In this document: positions 1-5,432 of the stretch, piece after piece
How positions within the stretch are numbered: position 1 is the first letter of the stretch
Layout of the letters: each line of letters opens with the position of its first letter
Assembly (NCBI GenBank): GCA_937919305.1
Contig: CALFQW010000076.1
Coordinates: 1-5,432, forward strand
DNA length: 5,432 bases
Source of the DNA: an uncultured Candidatus Saccharibacteria bacterium
Lineage (GTDB): Bacteria > Patescibacteriota > Saccharimonadia > Saccharimonadales > Saccharimonadaceae
Reading direction: 5' to 3'
Notes under the pieces: generated by a model
Seen by the model: the letters and a program-made list of their open reading frames with translations, nothing else
Told to the model about the DNA's origin: nothing
The model's database searches: none
Translations under genes and position numbers: made by a program

Positions 1-639
1 TATATACAGCGAGAGATAGTCTATCGACTATCACTAGTAGAAGACGAACGTTTCAGTAGCCTGAAGCCTGCCGAGATAGAGAACAAGCTCTTTGATTATC
101 ATCTCAAGAAAGTGATCCGAGATGGACTGGTTGAGAAGCAAGTCAATGGGGCATATGCATTGACAAATGAAGGAGTGCGCATCGGTAAAGGGGCTTTATC
201 TAGTACAAAACGTCTCATTGATAGAGCGTACTCATTGCTAATAATCGCTGTTAGGAATGATGACGGCGCATGGCTGCTATACAAAAGGCAATCACAGCCA
301 CAACTAGGCAAGATAGGGTTCCTCCAAGCACAACCAACCGCAGCAACAGATCCCCTCATCACTGCAGGTGAAGCTCTCGGTCAGATCGGTATCAAATCTA
401 CTTGCAACGTACATGGCCATGGATACATCGCTACCTATAGAGAGGATGAGCTGGTGAGCTATATACATTTCACGCTATTGCTGGCGCACACGGCAGCTCC
501 TGACGCGGTGAGCGGTCAGTACACATGGGTGGATGATCCAGATTTTTCCGGCGACGATATGCTACCGAGTATGCCGATGCTTGCGAAAATGCTCGATGAA
601 CCCGCCGGTGCTTATGAATATGCACGCTTCAAAATATAG
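1..639 (+). CDS. Winged-helix protein with degenerate Nudix-like domain, 5' partial
   Basis: The reading frame is open from base 1 to the TAG at 637-639, giving 212 visible residues; the true start lies left of the window. The GTG at 112 falls inside the helix-turn-helix and is not a credible start. Visible residues 1-60 read as a winged helix: YIQREIVYRL, then a recognition region around FDYHLKKVIRDGLVEK, then a wing ending in YALTNEGVRIGKG. Residues 75-212 resemble a Nudix fold (SLLIIAVRNDDGAWLLYKRQ, then LGKIGF at about 102-107). The Nudix box that should follow is badly eroded: the PGG turn is LQA, and of the REXXEE glutamates only one remains (GEALGQIGI). Hydrolysis is therefore unlikely. 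I infer a DNA-binding regulator that senses a nucleotide-like ligand, by analogy with Nudix-related regulators, whose wHTH is usually C-terminal. An alternative is a divergent Nudix enzyme. The gene converges on the next one with a 3 bp gap. Confidence 0.8.
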   Translation, partial: YIQREIVYRLSLVEDERFSSLKPAEIENKLFDYHLKKVIRDGLVEKQVNGAYALTNEGVRIGKGALSSTKRLIDRAYSLLIIAVRNDDGAWLLYKRQSQPQLGKIGFLQAQPTAATDPLITAGEALGQIGIKSTCNVHGHGYIATYREDELVSYIHFTLLLAHTAAPDAVSGQYTWVDDPDFSGDDMLPSMPMLAKMLDEPAGAYEYARFKI

Positions 640-642
640 CTA

Positions 643-1446
643 TTACGCAGCCTCCTCTAGAGCTCTTTCGTATGCTTCATAGGCTCCTTTAGTCGCATTT
701 CTTCGCCAGTACACCGACGTCTCGCTATCAGCATCGGGTAATTGAGCAACCGATGGCGCCACACCTATGCGATCACTTGCAGTTCTTGCACGCTCAAGAT
801 TTGTCAGAGCATTTTGACGAACTTGCGCCATTACTTGGTGCGCATCTCCCGCAGGTAGTCCTCGCTGGCCATAACATGCTAGGTCTATCGACACACCGCC
901 CAACAACCTTCCGAAGTTTGTGACGGTTTGTTGTCGCTCAAAACCTGCGTGACGCATAACGACGAGAGTGTCTGCAAGTTCTATGGCATCGGTCAATCTA
1001 TCAGCCACCCTCTCACGTAATCCTTCGCGGGTCTCGCGCCAGTCAGTCTCATCATCGGCCATCGGCGTCAAATACAACCGTCGACGCATAACGTCAGCCG
1101 GAGCAACTGGCTCACCCCTAACAAGACGCGGCCTCGCAAATGTATACCACGATGTATTGATAGAACCCTGCGCGAGTAAATCGCTCATAAATGCTATATC
1201 AGGCGTGTCGGCTTCATATGACATCATGGTCCGCGCCATTCTCAGGCCACGAGCTTGCTGTTCGATCAGTATAGAGCCGGCAGGTAGACTTCGCCGTCTT
1301 TCTATCTCTTCTTCATCGCGGGCACGCGGCGGTATATAGTGCTCACCCCCGAGATGTTGAGTTGGTAGGTCAAAGTGTGAATATGGTTTTTTCATATACT
1401 CGACTATGACCGAGTCAGACCAACTTGCCAGTGAATATTTTTTCAC
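643..1446 (-). CDS. Hypothetical Arg-rich soluble protein, 267 aa
   Basis: I do not recognise this family. The frame runs from GTG at 1446 to TAA at 643-645, with AAAGAG (plus positions 1451-1456) four bases before the GTG as a weak ribosome-binding site. An ATG at 1393-1395 (residue 18, MKKPYSHFDL) is an alternative start but has no better site. There is no signal peptide, membrane segment, cysteine motif or nucleotide-binding loop. Residues 40-55 are very charged (RARDEEEIERRR). The middle and C-terminus look mainly alpha-helical, with many Arg, Glu and Ala. One line counted by hand (1021-1080) is about 60% GC, normal for a coding stretch here. The long frame on the opposite strand at 968-1339 lacks a plausible start signal and looks like a shadow. 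The gene is divergent from the zinc-ribbon gene and convergent with the wHTH-Nudix gene. Real gene: fairly sure. Function: unknown. Confidence 0.75.
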   Translation of the reverse strand: MKKYSLASWSDSVIVEYMKKPYSHFDLPTQHLGGEHYIPPRARDEEEIERRRSLPAGSILIEQQARGLRMARTMMSYEADTPDIAFMSDLLAQGSINTSWYTFARPRLVRGEPVAPADVMRRRLYLTPMADDETDWRETREGLRERVADRLTDAIELADTLVVMRHAGFERQQTVTNFGRLLGGVSIDLACYGQRGLPAGDAHQVMAQVRQNALTNLERARTASDRIGVAPSVAQLPDADSETSVYWRRNATKGAYEAYERALEEAA

Positions 1447-1496
1447 CTATCTCTTTGAGTGCTTTGGCATTTAGATATAAGCAAATAATTCACGCA

Positions 1497-1525
1497 ATTT
1501 TGTACTTTTATTGCTTTTATTTCAA
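1497..1525 (-). promoter_or_regulatory. Candidate promoter for the 643-1446 gene
   Basis: Read on the minus strand, TTGAAA (plus 1520-1525) is followed after 17 bases by CAAAAT (plus 1497-1502). This would start a transcript near 1490, about 43 bases before the GTG at 1446. The region is so AT-rich that near-consensus hexamers will occur by chance, and the minus-strand TATAAT at 1532-1537 is a competing -10. Confidence 0.35.
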
Positions 1526-1539
1526 TTATTAATTATAAT
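1511..1539 (+). promoter_or_regulatory. Sigma-70-like promoter for the zinc-ribbon gene
   Basis: TTGCTT (1511-1516) and a perfect TATAAT (1534-1539) are separated by the ideal 17 bases. Transcription would start near 1546 and give an untranslated leader of about 45 bases. The -10 lies inside the 8 bp palindrome ATTATAAT (1532-1539), so the minus strand also reads TATAAT at 1532-1537, though with no matching -35 at 16-18 bases. Confidence 0.65.
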
Positions 1540-1568
1540 AATAGACAATTCAGTCATCCCAGACTGGA
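1540..1568 (+). repeat. Left copy of imperfect direct repeat flanking the zinc-ribbon gene
   Basis: AATAGACAA (1540-1548) is followed by an inverted repeat, CAGTC (1551-1555) and GACTGGA (1562-1568), around a 6-base loop. With one G-U pair the RNA stem extends to 8 bp (ATTCAGTC with GACTGGAT). The same two blocks recur in the same order and orientation at 2034-2066. The hairpin would lie at the start of the predicted transcript, so it may act as an RNA element rather than a recombination site. Confidence 0.5.
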
Positions 1569-1593
1569 TCGGACACAACCACAGGAGTCGATG

Positions 1594-2025
1594 ATGGTTC
1601 TGATCAACTGTCGCGAATGCGGCAATGGAGTTTCCGACGAGGTATACCCATGTCCGCGCTGCGGTACTCAATATCCCGAGCTTGCAGACCCCTTCTCCAA
1701 GCGGCTGGCTCAAGAATTCGCTCAGAAGAGCCCAGGCCCCGTAGCGAGAATCGAACACAACGGCAAGATTTTCACAGGATGGAGAGTTCGTTCCCTCGAA
1801 GGTACTCGACGTCTCGATGGAAATCCTGGCCAAGGCTGGTGGGAGGAGTATAACGTCACTCGTGACTTGATCATCACGGTCGAGCATGAGGTCCTCGTAC
1901 TGGAAAAGCACTGGTATGAAGGGTCGGATCACAACGGACAAGGTGACGTTTCCATGAACGCCAACCCGATGCCTCTCGACCACGACGGACGAGCACAACT
2001 CCGTCGAATCGTTCGCGGTTACTGA
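1594..2025 (+). CDS. Small zinc-ribbon protein of unknown function
   Basis: The gene begins with two adjacent ATGs (1591 and 1594). AGGAG at 1583-1587 stands 3 bases from the first and 6 from the second, so I prefer 1594 (143 aa). It ends in TGA at 2023-2025. Counting from the first Met, the N-terminus carries a four-cysteine zinc ribbon, C7-x2-C10-x10-C21-x2-C24, in the context INCRECG and YPCPRCG. The remaining 115 residues are hydrophilic and look beta-rich (ITVEHEVLVLEKHWYE), with no membrane segment and no family I recognise. Codons favour G or C in third position: all four Lys are AAG and all three Phe are TTC, whereas the PLD gene downstream uses mostly AAA. It has its own promoter, a terminator and flanking repeats, so it stands as an independent unit. 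The 187-codon frame on the opposite strand (1522-2085) lacks start signals and is taken as a shadow. Confidence 0.75.
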   Translation: MVLINCRECGNGVSDEVYPCPRCGTQYPELADPFSKRLAQEFAQKSPGPVARIEHNGKIFTGWRVRSLEGTRRLDGNPGQGWWEEYNVTRDLIITVEHEVLVLEKHWYEGSDHNGQGDVSMNANPMPLDHDGRAQLRRIVRGY

Positions 2026-2033
2026 ACTGCGAA

Positions 2034-2066
2034 AATAGACAAACGTCAACAGTCCGTCAGACTGGA
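2034..2066 (+). repeat. Right copy of imperfect direct repeat flanking the zinc-ribbon gene
   Basis: AATAGACAA (2034-2042), then CAGTC (2050-2054), a 5-base spacer and GACTGGA (2060-2066). It begins 8 bases after the stop codon. The blocks match the left copy exactly, but the gap between them is 7 bases here and 2 there, and the hairpin loop sequence differs. The repeat period is about 494-498 bp, which encloses the gene exactly. Confidence 0.5.
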
Positions 2067-2079
2067 AGTCGCGATATGC

Positions 2080-2116
2080 GCCCATGGATAATACTTGTCC
2101 AGGGCTATTTATTTTT
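2080..2116 (+). terminator. Intrinsic terminator after the zinc-ribbon gene
   Basis: A two-part stem pairs GCCC (2080-2083) with GGGC (2102-2105), and GGATAA (2086-2091) with TTGTCC (2095-2100) including one G-U pair. The internal loop is small (2 by 1) and the terminal loop is TAC. A T-rich run, TATTTATTTTT (2106-2116), follows at once. It sits 55 bases after the stop codon at 2025 and would isolate this gene from the PLD gene downstream. Confidence 0.65.
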
Positions 2117-2178
2117 GAGCATGTATCAGTTTATCTAAGATGATCGAAGTAATGATGTCTGATGTAAATGTGATAAAA

Positions 2179-2195
2179 CACTTAAATCTGAAGTG
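2179..2195. repeat. Short inverted repeat, possible operator
   Basis: CACTT (2179-2183) and AAGTG (2191-2195) flank a 7-base centre. The arms are only 5 bp and no T-run follows, so it is not a terminator. It lies about 50 bases upstream of the candidate PLD promoter. An operator role is only a guess. Confidence 0.25.
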
Positions 2196-2243
2196 CTAAT
2201 AGGTAAAATACTAGTTTAGTTGAGCATTCCAGTCCAGACTCGT

Positions 2244-2271
2244 TTGGCTGGGCATAAAGAACGATTATAGA
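2244..2271 (+). promoter_or_regulatory. Candidate promoter for the PLD-like gene
   Basis: TTGGCT (2244-2249) and TATAGA (2266-2271) are 16 bases apart. A start near 2278 would leave a leader of about 60 bases before the ATG at 2339. Each hexamer departs from consensus at two or fewer positions, and no better pair was seen between the terminator and the gene. Confidence 0.4.
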
Positions 2272-2338
2272 ACCTTAATAGGGGTCGATGATCTAACACT
2301 TGTTGAAGATGAAACAACAGTTGATGAGGAGGATAGAG

Positions 2339-2785
2339 ATGAATAATCTACTGTCCTCCAAACTCTATAACAATGAGGATTTCTACAAAGTATTTGAGAG
2401 AGACTTACGAAAAGCATCGGAGTGCGTGATAATCGAAAGTCCATTCATCACTACAAGGCGCATGAATGAGCTGTATCCGGTAATTGCTCGACTATGCAAA
2501 CGAGGTATTCGCATCGTCGTGAATACACGTAATCCTGATGAGCACGATGATGAATACGCCGCACAGGCAACGCAAGCCATTGGAATGATGCAAGAGATGG
2601 GCGTAGATATCCTCTATACCGTAAAGCATCACCGTAAGCTGGCGATCATCGACAACGACATTCTTTGGGAAGGTAGTCTCAATATCCTGTCTCAGAATGA
2701 TAGTTGCGAGATCATGCGACGGTCAGTATCAAGCTATTTAGTAACCGAGATGAAACGCTTTATCGGTGCTATGCGTTGGATTTAA
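2339..2785 (+). CDS. Single-HKD phospholipase D-like protein, probable nuclease
   Basis: I place the start at ATG 2339 because a perfect AGGAGG (2327-2332) stands six bases before it. The frame could open earlier at 2300 or 2309, but those starts have no ribosome-binding site. The 148-residue product opens its fold with CVIIESPFIT (29-38) and carries one HKD motif, H98-x-K100-x4-D105, followed by G112-S-x-N115 and E124, the usual PLD active-site set. With one HKD motif it should act as a dimer, as Nuc-type endonucleases do, using a phosphohistidine intermediate on a phosphodiester, most likely DNA or RNA. There is no signal peptide, so it is probably cytoplasmic. Similar domains also occur fused to helicases, so a helper role in DNA repair or processing is possible. 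Its last 17 bases overlap the end of the convergent HAD gene. Confidence 0.85.
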   Translation: MNNLLSSKLYNNEDFYKVFERDLRKASECVIIESPFITTRRMNELYPVIARLCKRGIRIVVNTRNPDEHDDEYAAQATQAIGMMQEMGVDILYTVKHHRKLAIIDNDILWEGSLNILSQNDSCEIMRRSVSSYLVTEMKRFIGAMRWI

Positions 2786-3179
2786 TAACCTGAGTAAGCT
2801 TCTGGAGCATATCTGGGTCTTTTTGAAGATCAACCATCACGAATTGCTCGAGTGCTTCGTTCTTTTCGAGAGTCTTTAGCTCGGCTGGCCACAGGTCATC
2901 ATCAAACCAAAGAAAGTCCTGGTCAAAATCGATAGCGTCGGTTTTCAATTCGCCCCATTCGGATTCCTTAATTCTGTCGAGTAACTCAATCGTTTCAGGT
3001 TTTAGGTGTGGCGCGAGCACCGCCTTGGTTCTGTTTTCGCCCTTCCAGTTGTGGGTCGTGAGCCAATAGGTAGAATCTGGATACTTCTCAAGCACCGCTT
3101 GAATAAAATCATCGGCATAGTTAGCTGCATGTGTTTCATTCACAAGCAGTACACCATCGATATCCAGATATATGTTCAT
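2769..3179 (-). CDS. Small HAD-fold hydrolase-like protein
   Basis: This 136-residue protein starts at ATG 3177-3179 and ends in TAG at 2769-2771. It shows the HAD motifs in order: motif I D6-I-D8-G9-V-L (nucleophile and acid/base aspartates), motif II YWLTTHNW (T41/T42), a candidate motif III lysine K79 in LKTDAI, and motif IV WFDDDL (D93-D95). All the expected catalytic residues are present, so it should be an active phosphatase-like enzyme. No cap domain is evident, which suggests a large or polymeric substrate. The pattern resembles the small HAD domains linked to RNA repair, but I cannot confirm that family. It lies 27 bases after the ATPase gene on the same strand with no clear ribosome-binding site, which suggests one transcript and perhaps translational coupling. 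Its 3' end overlaps the convergent PLD gene by 17 bp. Confidence 0.8.
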   Translation of the reverse strand: MNIYLDIDGVLLVNETHAANYADDFIQAVLEKYPDSTYWLTTHNWKGENRTKAVLAPHLKPETIELLDRIKESEWGELKTDAIDFDQDFLWFDDDLWPAELKTLEKNEALEQFVMVDLQKDPDMLQKLTQVIKSNA

Positions 3180-3206
3180 AGTAGTTATTGTACCGCAGTT
3201 ACTGGG

Positions 3207-5432
3207 TTATGTCTTCGGTACCGCCTGATGAGCATGTATCGTTTTGCTGTCGGTAGGTTTTTTCCTTTGTGCCTTTTTTCGTCTTTGTTTTGGTTTCACT
3301 TCGGTGCTATCTTCAGCGGCTACTATATTCTTGCGTTCATGCGTAGCAGCCTCCTTTACGGTACTGGCGTAGTGCTCCCTGGAAGTTTGCTTCACCCTAC
3401 TGGCAACAGACTGATCGCTTTTCTCATCGAGCAGTACTGTTATGCCCGACATAGGCTCTTGTGATTGTATGGCTGCGATCCTCGCGTAGTACGAGTATGA
3501 TGGAAGGTTGGCAATTTCACCTTGCTCAATGTAGGGTGAAAACAGAGGTAGTACCAGTTTTTCATCGACAGGACTACCGGATCGGAAACAGATAACCGTT
3601 CCGACGTTGGCGAGGATAATCTGCACTAGTCGTTGTTCGTCCTGCTGCGAGGTGGACTGCTCAGCCATCGTAAGGAATAGCTTATACTTTCGTGCCTCCG
3701 ATAACATCTGCACGAAACTCATTGTCGCAAAGTTCTGGAACTCATCGACGTAGAGGTAGAACGGTCGGCGACTGTCTTGTTGTTTCCGAGCACGCCTGAG
3801 TGATGCGAGCTGTAACTTAGCGAGGATCGTCGTACCAAAGAGTGACGAGGTATCTTCCCCTAAGACTCCTTTTGAGAAGTTGCAAATGAGTATCTTGCCA
3901 CTGTCGATAATGTCATCAAAGTCGATAGTGGATTTTTCTTGCTCGAGTACTCGTTTGGCAGAGCCTGAGAAAAGGAATCGACCAATCTTCGCGGTAATAC
4001 CAGCTACCATTTTCACCTTCTGGAAATCGCCAGCCTTGCCCAGTTCGTTTCTCCAGAAGTTCTTTAAGTTCTCATCTTCGAGCGAGTTGATGACGCTGCG
4101 TCGATATTTATTGTTATTGAGTATTTCAAATATTGTAAACAGCGTCGGATTCTCTAGGGTGAGCGCCGTTTGGATAGCATTTCTCAGTACATACTCGATA
4201 CGGTGTCCTCCCGTGTCGTCTTCGGAGAATACTTTGCGCAGTACGGAGATGGTTGATTCAGTGATGATATCTTTTTCTCGCAGCAAATCGTCACCCTCGA
4301 GCCCTTCGGGTAGTTCAAGAAGATTGACGCCGATCGGATGTGCAAGGTCGTCAGGATTCATGTAGATAACATCTTTAATCCTTTCCTCAGGAATATATCC
4401 CAGTAGTGTCTCGGCCATATCACCGTGCGGATCAACAATAGCAACGCCTTTGTCATTACGAATGTCCTGCACGATAGCGTACTGCAACATAGTTGTTTTA
4501 CCGTTACCTGTACCACCGATAATGTAGATGTGCCGCTCGCGTTCCGCATCAGTTAGTCCTATCGGGGTGGTCGTTCCGTGATGTTCGTTCTTGCCGAGAA
4601 TAACATCATGATGTCGTCCGCTTTTTAATGACACGGGCGCGGCCAATGTCCTGCTGAGCGACGACACCATATTATCCGTCTTGCTAATACGGCTTGAGGG
4701 AAAGTGGTACAAACTCGCTACCTCGTCCGCAGATAGCACAAGCCCGAGTTTACGGTGAAGTGACGGCAGTCGTTTATCTGCTAGTGCCATGGTGTATCTG
4801 CTCAGTACAGGCACCCGATGGCGAGCACGGAGTTCTTGATATGGTGGCATGGCGTAGGCATCAAGCGCGGAGCGAAGTGCGCTACTATGACTACGTTTTG
4901 TGTTGCTATGAATCATGATACGTAAATCCACATGGAATAGTGGTTTATTAAGCTTTTGGTGCATCGACTCCATAAGTTCTAGCTCAAATGCACTTAGTGT
5001 TCGTGCGGGTCGTTGGCGCTTGGTAATCTGCGCTTGCAGTTGTGCATCCTTTGACTGGCTCTTCATGTTTTTGTATGAGTACGTTGTGCCGGTGAAGAAC
5101 TCGCCAAATAACTCGGCAGTTCCCATAGTGAGACCATTCAGTGAATCAAAGAGTGGCGATAATCCACGAGTGTGGCCAGCCTGCACTCGACGTAGTATGT
5201 CTTCATTGTGCATGATGCGTTTTGAGAATCGTTGCGCCTCCTTGAGTTTTAGTGGCGTCACGATAAGTTGCATAGTGATAGCCTCATCATCTGCGAGTTT
5301 CGTCATTGCGCCAGTGATGTACGATAGCGGATCATGTTGCTCGATTGGTGAGGTAGTCGTAATCGGTAGCACGTAATGTTTCTGTTGCCGGAAACTAATC
5401 GCTGATTCATATGCTTGCGATGGAGACTCAAT
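3207..5432 (-). CDS. VirD4/TraG-like DNA-translocation ATPase, 5' partial
   Basis: The frame is open from the right edge to TAA at 3207-3209, giving 741 visible residues; the N-terminus lies outside. A GTG at 5370-5372 could start a 721-residue product, but the 20 codons before it continue a protein-like sequence. Numbering from that GTG: Walker A is G286-x4-GKT293, VDPHGD is 313-318, Walker B is FYLYVDEF (538-545, D543/E544), and a glutamine motif AEQ is at 570-572. This layout matches coupling-protein ATPases that pump DNA, and closely resembles a family common in candidate-phyla bacteria. Residues 1-250 form a family-specific N-terminal region with no membrane helix in view; helices may lie upstream. 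The C-terminal tail is very basic (KPKQRRKKAQRKK, 693-705) and may bind DNA or a partner. An HerA/DUF87-type role is the main alternative. The long plus-strand frames across it are shadows. Confidence 0.85.
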   Translation of the reverse strand: MESPSQAYESAISFRQQKHYVLPITTTSPIEQHDPLSYITGAMTKLADDEAITMQLIVTPLKLKEAQRFSKRIMHNEDILRRVQAGHTRGLSPLFDSLNGLTMGTAELFGEFFTGTTYSYKNMKSQSKDAQLQAQITKRQRPARTLSAFELELMESMHQKLNKPLFHVDLRIMIHSNTKRSHSSALRSALDAYAMPPYQELRARHRVPVLSRYTMALADKRLPSLHRKLGLVLSADEVASLYHFPSSRISKTDNMVSSLSRTLAAPVSLKSGRHHDVILGKNEHHGTTTPIGLTDAERERHIYIIGGTGNGKTTMLQYAIVQDIRNDKGVAIVDPHGDMAETLLGYIPEERIKDVIYMNPDDLAHPIGVNLLELPEGLEGDDLLREKDIITESTISVLRKVFSEDDTGGHRIEYVLRNAIQTALTLENPTLFTIFEILNNNKYRRSVINSLEDENLKNFWRNELGKAGDFQKVKMVAGITAKIGRFLFSGSAKRVLEQEKSTIDFDDIIDSGKILICNFSKGVLGEDTSSLFGTTILAKLQLASLRRARKQQDSRRPFYLYVDEFQNFATMSFVQMLSEARKYKLFLTMAEQSTSQQDEQRLVQIILANVGTVICFRSGSPVDEKLVLPLFSPYIEQGEIANLPSYSYYARIAAIQSQEPMSGITVLLDEKSDQSVASRVKQTSREHYASTVKEAATHERKNIVAAEDSTEVKPKQRRKKAQRKKPTDSKTIHAHQAVPKT

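Larger units (their letters stand above)
2117..2338. other. AT-rich non-coding leader region of the PLD gene
   Basis: With 2026-2116 this makes a 313-base stretch without a gene. The first part holds the right repeat and the terminator. This part is AT-rich (two 60-base lines, 2101-2160 and 2161-2220, counted at about 32% and 27% GC). It contains an inverted repeat at 2179-2195, a small AGTC/GACT palindrome at 2231-2240 and a candidate promoter at 2244-2271. I see no RNA gene or coding frame in it. Confidence 0.6.

Noticed and set aside
643..680. Shared terminator for the convergent genes ending at 639 and 643
   Set aside because: AGAGCTCT is a loopless palindrome with no T-run after it, and the other pairings I tried have stems of four bases or fewer.
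1522..2085. Long minus-strand frame (187 codons) opposite the zinc-ribbon gene
   Set aside because: It has no ribosome-binding site or recognisable domain. The plus-strand frame has a promoter, AGGAG, four zinc-ligand cysteines and a terminator.
1551..2085. GC jump across the zinc-ribbon gene as proof of transfer
   Set aside because: Hand-counted coding lines are about 48-58% GC, against 22-32% in the spacers. The neighbouring 643-1446 gene reaches about 60%, so this is mostly the normal coding/spacer contrast.
2026..2225. Integron attC site after the zinc-ribbon gene
   Set aside because: GTTGAGC at 2219-2225 fits GTTRRRY, but no partner RYYYAAC box with inner L-boxes was found and the left side has no matching core site.
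2300..2317. TTGTT/AACAA hairpin and earlier starts before the PLD gene
   Set aside because: The stem is five weak pairs, so it is probably chance. The starts at 2300 and 2309 lack a ribosome-binding site, while 2339 has a perfect one.

Overview
The window looks like a chromosomal stretch from a small-genome bacterium of the candidate phyla radiation, most likely Saccharibacteria (TM7). This is an inference. It rests on two proteins whose architecture I associate with that group: a winged-helix protein fused to a Nudix-like domain at the left edge, and a large VirD4/TraG-like ATPase at the right edge. It also fits the tight packing: one convergent pair has a 3 bp gap and another overlaps by 17 bp. 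The standard genetic code fits, since TGA works as a stop at 2023-2025. No rRNA, tRNA, CRISPR array or transposase was found.

Layout from left to right. (1) 1-639 (+): 3' part of a wHTH-Nudix-like protein with a degenerate Nudix box, probably a ligand-sensing regulator. (2) 643-1446 (-): an unrecognised, Arg-rich soluble protein. (3) 1447-1590: an AT-rich divergent promoter region. It carries a good plus-strand promoter (TTGCTT, 17 bp, TATAAT), whose -10 sits in the palindrome ATTATAAT, and a weaker minus-strand promoter. (4) 1591-2025 (+): a small zinc-ribbon protein of unknown role. (5) 2026-2338: non-coding, with a repeat matching one in front of the zinc-ribbon gene, an intrinsic terminator, a short inverted repeat and a candidate promoter. 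(6) 2339-2785 (+): a single-HKD phospholipase D-like protein, probably a nuclease. (7) 2769-3179 (-): a small HAD-fold hydrolase, convergent with and overlapping the PLD gene. (8) 3207-5432 (-): a VirD4/TraG-like DNA-translocation ATPase, cut at its 5' end by the window edge and probably co-transcribed with the HAD gene.

The right half holds a DNA motor, a PLD-type nuclease and a HAD phosphatase-like protein. Together they suggest DNA uptake, transfer or processing, but no relaxase, VirB4 or pilus gene is visible, so a conjugation system is not shown. The most unusual structure is the zinc-ribbon gene. It has its own promoter and terminator and lies between two imperfect direct repeats that share AATAGACAA and a CAGTC/GACTG inverted repeat. 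This resembles a single-gene cassette or moron, but one copy cannot prove mobility.
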